Shown here: piece by piece, positions 10,960 through 23,230 of the stretch
Numbering within the stretch: the stretch's first letter is position 1
Layout: each line of letters starts with the position of its first letter
Assembly: GCA_022925895.1 (NCBI GenBank)
Contig: JAKSYS010000225.1
Span: forward strand, 19,474-83,473
Reading direction: 5' to 3'
Length of the DNA: 64,000 nt
Origin: Fragilaria crotonensis
Taxonomy: Eukaryota; Bacillariophyta; Fragilariophyceae; Fragilariales; Fragilariaceae
Translations under genes and position numbers: made by a program
Notes under the pieces: generated by a model
Database searches by the model: none
The model's input: only the letters and a program-made list of their open reading frames with translations
What the model was told of the DNA's origin: nothing

Positions 10960-13900
10960 AATCTATCTTACATCCGAGAACATGCCATCCTCACCATGTC
11001 CCTCACCCTGCAAGATCTTCATGATACTTGAAAATGCTTGACAAGAAGGCAAGGAACGGAAGAAGAAGGTCATTCCGTATGTGTGTATTGCAACAAAAGA
11101 ATTCATTGCCAATTCAACGCAGCTTTGACCATGATTTGATATAAAAGTGGACCGTATATGGCGGTCTAACACAATTACGGTTCATCAATGACACTTCTTG
11201 CTGGGCCTTTTACCTTGTTCTTGGAAGCATATTGACAAATACCTGTATACTGAAGGTTGTTTGTTCAATTATGATTGTTGCGACAAGGAATTATTGTCTC
11301 TGCTTGAATAATTTGACTCAAAACACGTGCTTTGGACCAACTATTTCAACCTTGGACGGCAAGACACCCACAACATGCATGCAAACGTCTCTTCTTCTTA
11401 TTTGCTGAATGTGAAGCGTCAACAGTCATGATCAAACTATGAGCGCAGTGCAAAGGCGTTCTATGGGAGAGCATCTCTTCTGCATTGTGACAGCAGATTT
11501 TGGCAAAATGTTTTTCTGCATCTGAGAACTGTCATCCTTCATGTCTTGCAATTCTGGTGACGTATGAAGTGTGAAATTTGCATGCTTGCGCAAGAAAGCG
11601 CATAGATGTGAAGTAGCTGTGACAAATGACCTCCCATGGTTTTGCTTTCTATTGTTGTGACAAGAGCAAAACTTCAAGTGATTTGTTGACTCTGTCAATC
11701 TCTGTTGCCCAATGGAAAATGTCAATTGTCGGGAATTTGCATGATAGTCATGATTGGTGTATCAATGTTGGCAGACGGAAGGTGCCTTCCAGTGTTCCTA
11801 CTAAGCGCTTCTTCGACACTCTTGACAGCCACCCATACACACTCTTGACTTGTGATAGTCCTGCATATTTTTCTGCTGATCGGTTTCGATTGCAGTTTAG
11901 CAGCAATATAGTAATTGGAGGCTCCAATCTAGTTGTTCTTACGATGTACGGTCAGTTCTTGTACCTCTTCCAGGATTGGTCTCGCGTCGCAAGAAAGAGA
12001 CATTATGTTGTTACCATTCCCTTTCATTACAGCTCATAACCACATTGATGACTGGGCACCCATATCAGACAGCTTCTCTGTCATGTAGGATTAAAGGTGA
12101 AGCTTGCTGCCTTGAACCCATAAATTGCTTTGACAACAAGGAAGGGCTTCCCTTGCTTGGCCCCAAATCCTGGACCTGCCTGTTACCATGAATACGTTTC
12201 TCATTTGGAGCTATGAGGAAAGCATGTTTCATGTTTGACTGCAGCTATCAGCCGTAATATATGCGCTGAGTCTCTAGCAGCCAAATACAGAACTTTAAGT
12301 GACAGCAGATGCAGGAGCTCCTGTCCAGTGGTGCCCATTTGCGCTATACCTCACACCTTCTTGCACCTGAAGTTCTCCCCAAGCTTGAATTTAAAGACAA
12401 GGTGACCCGGCGTGATCTGCTGAGTTTACCAAATCGACGTGCTAGGATCTCCATCAAATTCTTCAAATGTCACGTGTGCATTACTCATCTCCATCTGAAT
12501 GGCATCCATCCAAAGGGTATTTCCTGCTTCTCAATCTATCTCCGCGGCCTCTTCGGTATCCAAATGATGTATTTGTGTGCAGCTATTAGACCAATAATTG
12601 GTTTTTACTTTCTGCAATGTGCGTTCTTGCTTCTTCAATGCAAAGGGTACCGACCAGGCAAAGAAAGGTTCATCGATAATCTTGTTATTCGGTGTGAAAT
12701 ATGCAAGCTCCACTGCATGAGATTCCTTAAGATCTTTCACCTCAACCCAATCAGTCGGTCGGTCCTTCCATTCTACTAGGATTTGCTACCCTCTGGTCAC
12801 AACCTTTGTCTCATCATGCCATATACATTTTCAAAATGTCTAGTGAGACTGAGGAATTGCATCGGACAATACCTGCTGGTGATTATGAATGATCTCACTA
12901 AACATCATCTGCTGTCGGTTTTCATCATCAAAATGTGCTGTGATGTTTTCAGCAACGACAATTGCGGTCATTTTGTCATGAGAACCATTAGAGTAATCGA
13001 CCAGATATTGGTACTACTTCCTTGAATCGAGTAGTGGGTCTGAATTGAGAATTGACCTACAGACTACAGACTCAATTGCCCTCAACATCCATCAACCTCT
13101 GTATGTTGTCAGTGACATGCTGTAAAACAACTTTTTCACCACTGCGTGCCATCGTCAATTCTATGCTCACATTGCTAATTGCTAATCGTTGCCATTGACT
13201 TCTGGAACTGGTTGGTCATCGGCATGTGGAAGGTTTGCAAATGGCGTTGCGTTACCCAATTTTTGATGGTGGCTGCTGGCAACTCAAACATTGCCTAAAG
13301 TTTGTTTTGTATTTCGCCACTCGGCTCTGCTTTTGATCAGTACACCATTCGCTGCTGGTCATTTGCGTACCGTCATCATACTAGATATCGAAATTCCGCT
13401 TTCTGGCAAAATCCAATATGACTTTTATCTCCCTACTTCATGAGATACTCACAAAGATCCAGAAAATTCAACCTCTCCGACGCCAACATTGCTCCTTAAC
13501 AGGACCATTCGTATAATTGGACATCTAGGTCTTGCAAAATGTCATGGGTTTCTCCTGTGATATTTCCATTGGAGTGTGACCATAGGCATACGTGGATAAG
13601 TTCGCGCATACATTCTCAAGCACACAAAATCACATGAATCCATAGTCCCAGAGGCTTGGTGACATATTCTTTTACATCATGATCCAATACCACAATTTTT
13701 CACCTTGTGTATAGCAACTCTGCACAGTGGGATTTGTACTTGGTCTCAGAGGTCCAGAGACATGGTACTTAGTCTCACACTTTGCCTGCATACTAAACAT
13801 TGTCTTTGTCCCATCATGGACAACTAGCTCTTCAGCCCAGTATGGACAACAGCCCCATCAAAAGTCAACAAGTACAGCAAAACACTCTCAAACTGTGTGC

Positions 13901-13970
13901 GCATGTTTCTGGCATGGTTGTAATCTACTCTTTGAATGGGACTCTGCTCTGAAGCCGCATTTATGGGAAT
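10960..13970 (-). pseudogene. Decayed Ty1/copia retrotransposon pol
   Basis: The minus strand, read from 13970 downward, keeps recognisable copia pieces in the right order. These are an integrase C-terminal region near 13640-13500 (KEYVTKPLGLW then ITGETHDILQDLD), a linker near 12980-12880 (AENITAHFDDEN), the pre-RT region at 12780-12540 (LVEWKD..DWVEVKDLKES then NKIIDEPFFAW), and the start of reverse transcriptase near 12530-12330 (WMDAIQMEM, FKFKLGENF). RNase H-side fragments follow at about 11900-11400 (EIDRVNKSLE, HLSQLLHIYAFL, TVDASHSAN). Stops and frameshifts are frequent. LTRs were not identified, and gag and protease are not recognisable upstream. It lies beside the Harbinger relic in one debris field. 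Confidence 0.75.
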
Positions 13971-14338
13971 AAAGTTGTGAACCAATGTTATTGCGCATGC
14001 ATGACACGACCCTCCCTACTCCCTACTAGTACGGCGGTTCCGCAAACGTCGACTCGCGTGGGAGTCAAGTTAGTGCAAGACGGTTGAGATAGAAGGGAAT
14101 GAATGCAGAAACACGATGATAGAGCATTGCAATATTGGAATAAGAGCGCATTATGGACTTTATGTAGATAGTATGAGGATTGGTACTGAATACACCTTCC
14201 TGCCTACTCACCCTTCTTACAATCATCTGCACCAGCAACAATGCGCCAGTTGAGGTTACAAAGGATTAAATTAGAAATTGTGAGCTGATGTGGGTGGACA
14301 GGAATACATTGGCTTGAGCTATACTAATTGGAGTAGTA

Positions 14339-14461
14339 TGCACTATTCGGATGGGGCATCATGCATGATGATGCAGAATCCTGTAAATAGTTAACTGTGC
14401 AGCACTATTTGGATGGGGTATCATGCATGATGATGCTGACTTCTGCAGGTACAAGTCAACT
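14339..14461. repeat. Imperfect tandem duplication of about 62 bp
   Basis: Two adjacent copies share 'gcactatt.ggatgggg.atcatgcatgatgatgc' and then diverge towards their ends (a GTTAAC versus a GTCAAC near the end). The core 'atcatgcatgat' is itself palindromic. Confidence 0.7.
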
Positions 14462-16308
14462 TTGCACAGAAGGATGTGGTGGCTCAGCATCAGAGATGTA
14501 TAAACATTCATGGACAGAATGCTGTGTCAGTGGCAAGCTTTCCATTTAGTAGTCATTCTGAGTATCCTCCTGTCATCTCGCTCGGCATCTTCTGCAAGGT
14601 GCAATTTAGTGGATCGAACACCTCGTGGCGTCGTGACCCTGTCCTCAATCTTTGTTGCGCACGAGTGGACCAACAATGCCGAAGGGCTTGGCTACCAATT
14701 CATCTGAAATTTGTATCATCACCCGCCGATACAAAGTTCATCTGGAAGGTGTGGACTCGCATGGTGTTGAGGATTACGTATGAGTCCCCTTCCATGATTG
14801 CCCATCATGATATTCTTATCATCCAAGAAGTGATCATTGGAAGTAGTAGGATCTGACTCGTCTTTCTCGCGACAGAATTACCTTAATGGTGGGACTCTGT
14901 CAAGCCTAGATGATATGGATCAATCTAATCGAGGCAGGTTGGCTTCCGATCTTGAATCTCATGCTGTCTCTGTTATTATCAGGCTTGGCACCCTCGGACA
15001 ATGCTTGGAATTGGCTTAGAATTTCTTGTGCACCTTGTAATGTCTGATAAGGTTACTAATCAAGTGCACAGGATGGGAGTCATATTTACATCACATCCCA
15101 AGTGTATATTGCCACGTGTCCATGTTAGCTATGCAATCAGCAATCCTGGAGACTGGGGTTGAACTCTCACCCAATTGTGCAGATCCCTATGATTCCTTCC
15201 TATGCTGTGTGCCAGGCACCGCATCAGAGGCCGGAGTGGAAGCTGGTAGCAGGCAGTGTACATGGTTGATGATATCTTGGCAGCAGTCAAAATTGTAGAT
15301 GGCGCTATGCTTTAGCAACCTGTCCAAGCTGCCTTCCACAGCTTGTCTCCTCCAGCTGTCTAGTAGCCGTGTACTAGGCGCTGGAAAGGATGCCATTTTG
15401 TAGAACAAGCTTGAGGCTACTAAAGATGCTTGGTGGGCAATGGAGAAGATCATTCTTGTCTTTGTGATTGATGGTGCTGCCCGCACTGTCAAACTGCATT
15501 CCGGTAAGGCTGATGATCTTGCAATGACCACCAGCCGCCTTCTTGCGGGTTAACTTGTGGCTCTCATGACTTTCCAATAAGTGATTGGGCAATGCTGCAA
15601 CAATCATATTCATCGTGCACTCCGGGGTTACCCTGCTTTGGTGATCCTTGGTCCGCCAAACAACGAGCTCAGAGCTACCAAGCTGCCGGACTTCCGCACC
15701 ACGGCACTGGACCTGCCGGCGGCTGGCCAACCAACACATGTCAATGACCTTGTTACCCGTCTGCCAGGCTGCACTTTGGTCATGGTGGTGTTTGGATAGG
15801 TGCAACCTGTCCTCTATCTCACAACTATGGCACATCATGCCCCCCTGACATGCAATGCGCCATCATATCCCCGTCTAATCCCCTGGGGTTCTTGACAAAT
15901 TCTGGTGGCAGTCCTCATCCCATTCAATATCCTTGAAATCTGCATGCCTACTTGACTTGCAGCCATAGCCTACTAGTAAGGTGCCATGAACCAAAGAGTG
16001 TGAGATGTACGGTCACACAAACCGTATAAAGCACATATTGCGTCCTACTACTTGCCACTTGCCACCGTACAGCAGCTTATCTTCGATAGGCATTCTCTAC
16101 ATCATGCTTGCATCGAAGCTGCAGGCCGAGATTCTAATTCTTCCAGGATGACATAGTATCTGTACACAGGTTCCAACGTCCATATATCCGCTGGAGGGGG
16201 TTGCCCTACGAGCGAAGTAATCAGTTTTTGCTACAGTAATTTGTAATTAGTTTTAAGAGGTGATAATTGTAGTTTAATAAATATTATAAGACTAGTTGGT
16301 AAAACAAT

Positions 16309-16352
16309 TGAGAGCAGTCCCATCCCTGATGGGATTGAACTGTTCTCTTTTT
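16309..16352. other. Strong hairpin followed by a T-run
   Basis: A 9-bp arm (GAGAGCAGT against ACTGTTCTC, one G-T pair) encloses a perfect 6-bp stem CCCATC/GATGGG with a CCT loop, directly followed by TTTTTA. It could end a pol III transcript or be a remnant of a small inverted-repeat element. No gene is seen upstream. Confidence 0.4.
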
Positions 16353-18509
16353 ATTCTCTGTCAACGAGTTCTCATTCTACTGTATGATCACATAGTGTTG
16401 TACGGTTGTACTGTAGCTAGTACAGGATCAGTGTTGTATTGTTGCACTGTACTGTTCAATTACTAGCCTACCGGTATATCCAAGTACTATACATGGCCAT
16501 TGTATTGTCGTACTGGATACTAGTAATAATAGTAGTATACTGTATTGCTCTACACTAAGGGCACGTGCGGTGTAGCTACTGCAGGGGTGTTTTGGATGAA
16601 CTGGTACTCCACCAGAACAGGCTCATTATTTTCGGATTCTATGGTGACATGGCATTTCCCCCAAATCAATGTCATGATCAAAACATTAATGCGCAAAGAG
16701 ATGATGGTAAAGAAGGGTGGAATTTCAATTCCGAAACTACAAAATACTTGAGTACTCACTTTGACACCCAAGTTCGCCAAGGGTGCATCATTGAAAGCCC
16801 ATCAAAATTGGAACCGGAAGGAGCATCCTGTGCAGATTTGGATGTATGATATGATGTGGTGTTGGCTGTGGTGTGTTTGCTTTGCACAAAGTTCATCATT
16901 GGTGATGCTGCCACTCTCGACCACATGGTGTAGAAGAGGAAATGTTGTTACAATATAATCAACAAACCTTCGTTCCACACCAGCACTTGCTTTATTAGTT
17001 AAACCCCTAACTGGATCAAATGTAAGATTCTTGCCAGCATTCATAGTATTTTTGAAAAAAGGACAAGAAAAGGGCAATGGAAACGCTAGCAATTGAATTC
17101 TCTTGTTTCAAGGAGTTCTATGTAACAGATAGTTGATGGAGCAACAACAAGGCAATGGGGTGATAATTCAGATGGCGGAGCTTGGCCAATCAAAGCAAGC
17201 TACTAGTGGTAGCAGTGAACAGGATCTCCACACCATGATGGTGGTCTGAAGGTACTAGCTAGTGGATTGATAAAATGATAAAATTTGAGCTAATGAGGAG
17301 ATTACCATGCTTCGTCATCATCAACAAGTTGATAATCTCAAAGACACTTCTTAATGATTTCTCCAAAGAATTGCAACATTATAATATTTCATCTTGGTAA
17401 AGGCGTCAGGGCAAGACATTTAGGGCATTGATAACCAAAAATTCAGACATGTCACAGCCACGATTCAGCACTCAAATCACCTACAGAGGACGAGTGCAGT
17501 TCAATCCTTTGAAGAATATTTTCACTGACTCATAGAAGAAGATGCATATGCACTTACAGAATATAGTGGTGGTGGCCTTGCTTGAAGCTAGTGTGATGCC
17601 CAACATGTGCTTGGTGCAATCTGACTTCTACCTCACCACCCATAGGAGAAGGGGAATTGAAGTTCCTCTTGTTTGACAACTCCTCCAATGAATCTCAACT
17701 TTACGAAGATAGTACAGAACCTTCTTGAGGAGTATGTTGATAATTCATTCATTAATGGAAAGAAAAGAGATGATTTAAGTTTCAAGTCCTTAAAGTCCAC
17801 TAAGCAAATGCAAGCAACGGATCCCCAAATTTCACCCACAAATACATGTAATTTGATTTACATCATACTCGGAGTATATCGTAATTTGTCGCTACTCCAC
17901 AGGGTATCATACAGTACTCAGTACTATTACTTGTAGTGTCGATGCAAGCTCTGCACTCTGGACTCCTTATGACATATCAATGAATTGACATCATACTGCC
18001 GTAGACGTATTTCTGCCACGGTGGCAAATGCTCGCAAAAGCAATTAAGGTGGGATGTCTGGAGTACTACCGTAGTAGGAACGACGTACAATTCCAACGCC
18101 CAGAACAAAGAGAACAGTTGAATGACTTTTGACCGGAAATAGTCCGTAATCAAACGTTATGACAGTTCAGTAGGCTCGCACATGACAAGACGTCGTTGGT
18201 GGAAAAAAGAAAATTTTGGCTGGTACTAAACGTGGTGCATTTCTACCTGGAGAAAGTCAACACCGCCCTTGTTTCGTGTCTCGTGGTACATCGACCAACT
18301 GTACTGGCTCGCTTCCCGCAGAAAAAAGTGCCCAATAGAAATATAGGTTATCAACTATGCCTCCTTTTGCCTACGCTCTCTCTCAGTCTACGTAATACTC
18401 GGGTACATTACTGTATCATACAACTCAGAGTTGCTCAAATCGCAGCAGCGCCTAGTGACTCTTATAATACTCACTTGCTTCGACTCTCATCGACAACCTC
18501 GCCTCCACA

Positions 18510-19130
18510 ATGAGCTCCGGAAGTGCCCCCTATGATATGCAGATCAAGCTCCTCATGATTGGAGACTCTGGAGTCGGAAAGACTTGTTTGCTGTTGCGTT
18601 ATGCCAACGACTCCTTCTCACCCACTTTCATTACCACGATTGGCATTGATTTCAAGATCAAGAATGTCGATATTGACGGAACACGCATCAAGCTCCAGAT
18701 CTGGGACACGGCTGGTCAGGAGCGTTTCCGCACTATCACGACGTCGTACTTTCGCGGCGCCCAGGGCATCCTCCTCGTGTACGATGTCACGGACCGTCGC
18801 TCCTTTGAGTCGATCCGTAATTGGATCTCGCAGATTCAGCAACATGCCGATGTGCACGTCAACAAGATTCTTGTCGGGAACAAGTGCGATATGCTCGACG
18901 AGAAGGTCGTTTCTACCGAGGAGGCGGCGAAGCTTGCGAAGGAATTTGGAATTGAATTCTGGGAGTGCTCTGCCAAGAATGATATCAATGTTGACGACTG
19001 CTTCATGGGCATCGCCAGGGGTGTCAAGGACAGACTTGTAGCAGACGGACAAGGAGGACCAGCTCCTGGAAAGGGACTCAATCTCAAGGCTGGACAGTCA
19101 GCTGGCGGGCAGAAGAAGGGTTGCTGCTAG
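18510..19130 (+). CDS. Rab-family small GTPase, Rab8/Sec4-like
   Basis: A 206-residue Rab GTPase, a membrane-traffic switch that cycles between GDP and GTP and recruits effectors. All G motifs are intact: GDSGVGKT (18-25, P-loop), TTIGIDF (switch I, 42-48), WDTAGQE (65-71), NKCD (124-127) and ECSAK (152-156). The C-terminus KKGCC gives the double cysteine for geranylgeranylation. Switch I/II and the [19 protein letters not shown] start resemble the Rab8/Rab10/Sec4 exocytic group, so a Golgi-to-plasma-membrane role is inferred. The gene has no intron. The ATG follows CACA and precedes [15 protein letters not shown]. Coding sequence is more GC-rich than the surroundings, as expected for high expression. 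Confidence 0.93.
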   Translation: MSSGSAPYDMQIKLLMIGDSGVGKTCLLLRYANDSFSPTFITTIGIDFKIKNVDIDGTRIKLQIWDTAGQERFRTITTSYFRGAQGILLVYDVTDRRSFESIRNWISQIQQHADVHVNKILVGNKCDMLDEKVVSTEEAAKLAKEFGIEFWECSAKNDINVDDCFMGIARGVKDRLVADGQGGPAPGKGLNLKAGQSAGGQKKGCC

Positions 19131-20650
19131 ATTATCATCATATCCTTCCTTGCAATTGCCTTATTCCCCGAATCGTTCCTATCTCGACAATTATTGCAAC
19201 ACATCACCGATATGCCGCATTATTTCATGTAATCAAGAAGAACGGCTTTCTAGACCAAGATATTGGTTTTGTGTAACAACCTTCATGTTCAACGTTTACT
19301 AGAGAAACCTACTGCCCACTAGATCTGCCTCGTATTCCGACGAATCTAATTGTTGGGTACTGGTACAGATACTCGGAGTTACTACAGTATGGCTGAGCAA
19401 TATCGATCCACTTAATATTCAGGATTTGACAGAAGTGGGAGCCTGAATTCTATGTCAGGACGTCTTCGCTGCAATCGATCGGTTACTTGGTCGATGGCTC
19501 CAGAACTACCACTCTTGCAATCCATGTCTCAAACGTCTGTTTTGGGTTCAGGCGTCAGACGGTGCTATCCTTGAAAAGAGTCCCACGGCCTTTCCAACAT
19601 TAGCAAAGTGCGGCTTGGTCACGAGGTTGTGGATGAATAGCTTCAAGTACCTACCGGTAGCACTTAGGACTTCGAACCTATGCTCTCGTGAGCGCCCCCA
19701 GTAGACCCTAGTTCAACCACAAGGAAATTCATACCGGTGTACTACAGTGCTCATTACTGTAGTACACAACTACAGTTGTGTTTGCTGGGTCATGCCATAA
19801 AATCACAAATGCACTGCTCCGATACAAGTGATTGATGAGAGATGTTCGTTGACGACTATGCATTATACATAATCTACCGGTAGCTAATAGCTAAGTCTTT
19901 ACTCCAATATTTGTACCACTTCTGCACTCGAATTGAGAGTCGAGAGTTGAAACTTGATGATCACAGTGCGCCTACAATCGCCAACAGTGGAAGAGGGCAT
20001 GAGATGTACTACTAGTACTTCGAGACTCCGAGTACTCTGTATGATCGTGTAGGACCATATAATCTACAAAACTATCTACTCCAGTATGCCATAGTCGTAT
20101 GCATACATACTGACATTCGAACTCTGAGACTCGTACTGCACACGTACATAGGATTCAAGACTCGGGCAGACATTTTGCGGACCCCAACTGTCCACACACG
20201 ACAAGAGACAAGACACGACCGTTGCGGGACACGAAAGAGCTATGACAAAATGTGTGTATTACGTTTATACTGCGTAATCCCGCTTCGTCTGTCCCTGACC
20301 CCCAGCAAATGGAATTGCGCTACGTACGTACATATGCATAAGGGTTCTGGCTCTCTGGTCATTGGTCAGTAAGTCGGTAGGACAGTACAAGTACCTTTTA
20401 CTTTGTACTGTACTACATTGTACTACTGTACTGTACCTTGTACGTGTATGGTCGAGTAAAGTATATATCATATGTGCATACGCAATATGCATGCATCGTC
20501 ATATGCGCTGCACATATGTACGATGTACATGCGCACTCCCATATGCCACTCCTATCTCCTATGTAGGCTCTGCTACGCGAGAGCGTCTGTGAGGGAGAGG
20601 GTTCGGGAGAATTCCGATTCGGACTATGAAATGCTTCGTCGGCAGTGTCC
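19131..20650. other. Long spacer, GTAC-word rich, no gene seen
   Basis: About 1.5 kb without a supported gene. Dense GTAC, TACTGTAC and CATATG-type palindromic words occur at 19640-20100 and 20380-20560. The last stretch alternates purine and pyrimidine (catatgtgcatacg, atatgcatgcat), which favours Z-DNA or cruciform forms. Confidence 0.5.
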
Positions 20651-21196
20651 ATGAAGTTACAGCAGGGTCAGCGGGAAAAGAATCGGCAGATGATGATGAT
20701 GATGATGCGTGTCGCTATCGGTTTGCTGATTTGGGCGGAAGCAGCCAGCATCACCAATGGATTTGTCACAACCTCCATCCCTTGCCTACCAAATAGAAAA
20801 GAACAGCCCCGACGACGGCCTCAACCACATCGACGAAACGCATGGCCATGGAATCACCGCCAACACGATCGGGAACCACCACCACCAAGCGAAAAAGATG
20901 AGTATTACAAACGTCTTGTAGACGCATCACGCGATCCTGTTGCTTTTGAGAAATTCGTCATGGCGAAAGATGGAAAGGTAGCCGAACAAAGCGCATCTAT
21001 CCAGAAAACTGATGCCAGTAATGATCCTACACCCGGTAGTTCGCCTAAAAAAGGTTATCAACGCATTGAAGAATGGGATGCTCAGAGGACTAGGGATGAT
21101 ATGTCGTGGGAGGAGCGAGTTCAGTTCGATGGTCGTCGATACGGAAATCAATATCAACAGAACGAGATTTTGAGAAAGAATTTGAAATCCTTCTGA
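20651..21196 (+). CDS. Small unknown protein, probably plastid-targeted
   Basis: A 181-residue protein of unrecognised family. The first ATG is at 20651; an ATG-repeat (six Met codons from 20691) offers alternative starts. A hydrophobic signal segment (MRVAIGLLIWAEAASITNG) is followed by FVTTS. A Phe just after the predicted cleavage site is the known diatom rule for plastid import, so plastid delivery is inferred. A Pro/Arg-rich disordered linker follows (PRRRPQPHRR). The charged C-terminal half includes EKDEYYKRLVDASRDPVAFEKFV and a final tract with WEERVQFDGRRYGNQYQQNE that looks conserved in character. No catalytic motif is seen. It converges on the DUF4126-like gene with about 260 bp between them. 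Confidence 0.65.
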   Translation: MKLQQGQREKNRQMMMMMMRVAIGLLIWAEAASITNGFVTTSIPCLPNRKEQPRRRPQPHRRNAWPWNHRQHDREPPPPSEKDEYYKRLVDASRDPVAFEKFVMAKDGKVAEQSASIQKTDASNDPTPGSSPKKGYQRIEEWDAQRTRDDMSWEERVQFDGRRYGNQYQQNEILRKNLKSF

Positions 21197-21457
21197 AATG
21201 ATGCACTGAAAACATGAACTTGTTATGATAGATTGATGTTGACTTGTACAATGTTTGTTAAATAGATTCATACTGCACACTTTACCTGTACTTTGAAACA
21301 AACGCATCATTGTGATCCTAGGTACAATGCTGACACCTTTCTCCTCCACGTCCTTCAGATATATGTAATACACGGAATATGGAGTTCTGGAACACTCAAC
21401 ATGCATGGAAAGAACGCAAAACCAGGCATGTTGGTGGCTTGAAGCCTCACTGATTCC

Positions 21458-22222
21458 TTACTTTTTCCACGCACTTGCTTCGACTGCGATCACATGAGCC
21501 TCTTCGATCTTCACGTAGTCGTCGTCCTCTTCGGGGGCGTGGGCGTTGTTTGCAAGTGATGCTTGATTGTCGCCCGTTCCAAGAGGATGGTGCTTATCCA
21601 AAAAGGTGCGCTTGAGGCTAAACAAGGCACCACAGCAGATGAATGCGGCTGTGATAATTGCAATCGGTCGAATGAACAGGGCAATTGTGATACTGGTAAT
21701 GATCCACATTGTCTCCAAGACGGTAAGACAGTTGGTAAGCCAACCGACGCCAATAATGCGGAGCAACATTTTGAGGCCGTGGATGGAGAATGCAAGTACG
21801 ATTCCGAATAGGACGACGAAAATTTGAAAGAAAACGAGAGCCCCGGCCACAACACCCAACTCGCGATTATTTTGGTCCGAAGATTCGGTTTCACCCGTGT
21901 TTGCCATGTGAAAAAGCCCGAATGTGGATAGAGAGCCGAGGCTTGACATGACAGGAAGTATGAATGTCATGATAGAGTCAACAATCTCGTCCACAACGGG
22001 AACGCACTTGGCAACGAATTCCAAAACCGTCAAGGTGCCTAAAGCAACCAGCGAAGGCCAGGAGTACAAGACCGTGCCGACGGATCCCCCCATGTTGAGA
22101 AGGTCGGGATGGATCTTGGAAATCAGGCCAACCATGAGTAACGTTAGAAATGGAGCGACGCCTGTGTTTCCGGAAACAGTGAACGCCACAGCAGTTGCGC
22201 TCAACCAGTCAAAGAAGCCCAT
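21458..22222 (-). CDS. DUF4126-like multi-pass membrane protein
   Basis: A 254-residue membrane protein. The N-terminal half, with a Gly-Asn-Thr-Gly segment, APFLTLLMVGL, a SWPSLVALGTLTVLEFVAKCVPVVDEI-type core and a second long hydrophobic hairpin, fits the DUF4126 family. That family has no established function. Segments at about residues 8-35, 50-75, 85-105, 125-150 and 165-195 could span the membrane. The C-terminal ~50 residues are hydrophilic and acidic (PEEDDDYVKIEEAH). No signal peptide is obvious. Start ATG at 22222, single exon. Confidence 0.7.
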   Translation of the reverse strand: MGFFDWLSATAVAFTVSGNTGVAPFLTLLMVGLISKIHPDLLNMGGSVGTVLYSWPSLVALGTLTVLEFVAKCVPVVDEIVDSIMTFILPVMSSLGSLSTFGLFHMANTGETESSDQNNRELGVVAGALVFFQIFVVLFGIVLAFSIHGLKMLLRIIGVGWLTNCLTVLETMWIITSITIALFIRPIAIITAAFICCGALFSLKRTFLDKHHPLGTGDNQASLANNAHAPEEDDDYVKIEEAHVIAVEASAWKK

Positions 22223-23072
22223 TGTGGTCTTGTATTACAATTTCAGTGTATGGCTTGACTGAAGGCTTATTTCGCCGATTTGAATGAAAGTGATTCCTTT
22301 GGAGAGTTACTTCCTACTTCACTTGTATGTTTAACACCTGTCCTTCGGAGGCACGGAAGGCAGGGATCTGAAATCTGAAGTTGTCAAGAACAACTCACAC
22401 CTCCCACCGAGTTATGCCCGATCCGAATTTTTCAAGAGTTTATCTCCGTTTGGATTAACCGTAAATGTTTTCTTATTCGATACTATCGGTACACGAAGTA
22501 AACATCTACACTTGCGTTAAGTGTGAAACCAATCCAATCTTAGGAACCTAGAAAACACCCCCGAACACCAATCGCTTAATAGGGAAACAAATTAAGAGCA
22601 TGAATTCGACACGGCACATGAAAGACATGCACGATTGCAAAACATTTGCATGTAATGTACTTGCTGCTAGCCAGTACTCGTAGAAACGGGCAGGTATTTT
22701 GGCTGTTTTATGCATAGCATGATAGCTTAGAGCATGAGTTTTTATAGTGTATAATGTACACAGAACGAAATGACCAAATTGCTGTACTCCTCGTATTATG
22801 TGGTATGTCGTATGTCGTATGTGTCATGATGAGGCCGAATGACCTTACAGGTAGACCTATAGCCAGGAGTGGGAAGTTAATTAACTGTATGAGACATCTC
22901 TACATCTCCAATCATGCATCGATACACTAATTGTGTACTCCGGAGTATCTGGTACAAGTAGCCATGACCGATGTGTAGACCAGCGTTCAACATACCAGGT
23001 ACCAGGTACAAGTACAAGTACGTCGTCGTAGTACAAGTGTACTCTCTCGACTCTCGACATTTGATTTCCAAT
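22223..23072. other. Spacer between the DUF4126-like gene and the retrotransposon
   Basis: About 850 bp with no supported gene. It contains GTAC-rich words (22990-23050). It ends in CCAAT at 23068-23072, directly before the LTR, a candidate half of the retrotransposon target duplication. Confidence 0.5.
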
Positions 23073-23181
23073 GTCAGGATAGAGTCGTCTGTCTGGCATT
23101 CCGTTCCAGCCACGTAGACAACAGACCACGCCAGCAGGTAGATAAGATCTTATCCTGTAATCACTTCTTTATCTGCATGAC
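23073..23181 (+). repeat. 5' LTR (109 bp)
   Basis: Identical by eye to 29021-29097 joined to 31972-32003. It contains the perfect 14-bp palindrome GATAAGATCTTATC and ends in CTGCATGAC. It is very short for a copia LTR and the standard TG...CA ends are not obvious. Confidence 0.9.
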
Positions 23182-23230
23182 GATTAACGTCGTTGTTTGC
23201 TTTCGCCTTCTTTTGAGCTACCTTCGAACC

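Larger units (their letters stand above)
13971..18195. other. Unresolved AT-rich region, probable mobile-element debris
   Basis: About 4 kb without a supported gene. Many short open stretches on both strands have no family signature and no consistent frame. Upstream coding parts (gag, protease) of the copia relic would be expected at about 14-16.5 kb on the minus strand but could not be recognised. Local features are an imperfect tandem duplication (14339-14461), a strong hairpin (16309-16352), and GTAC-rich words near 16380-16560. Confidence 0.4.

Noticed and set aside
18196-18513. 105-residue open frame ending at the Rab start
   Set aside because: Overlaps the Rab ATG in another frame and has a composition typical of a 5' UTR/promoter with no conserved features.
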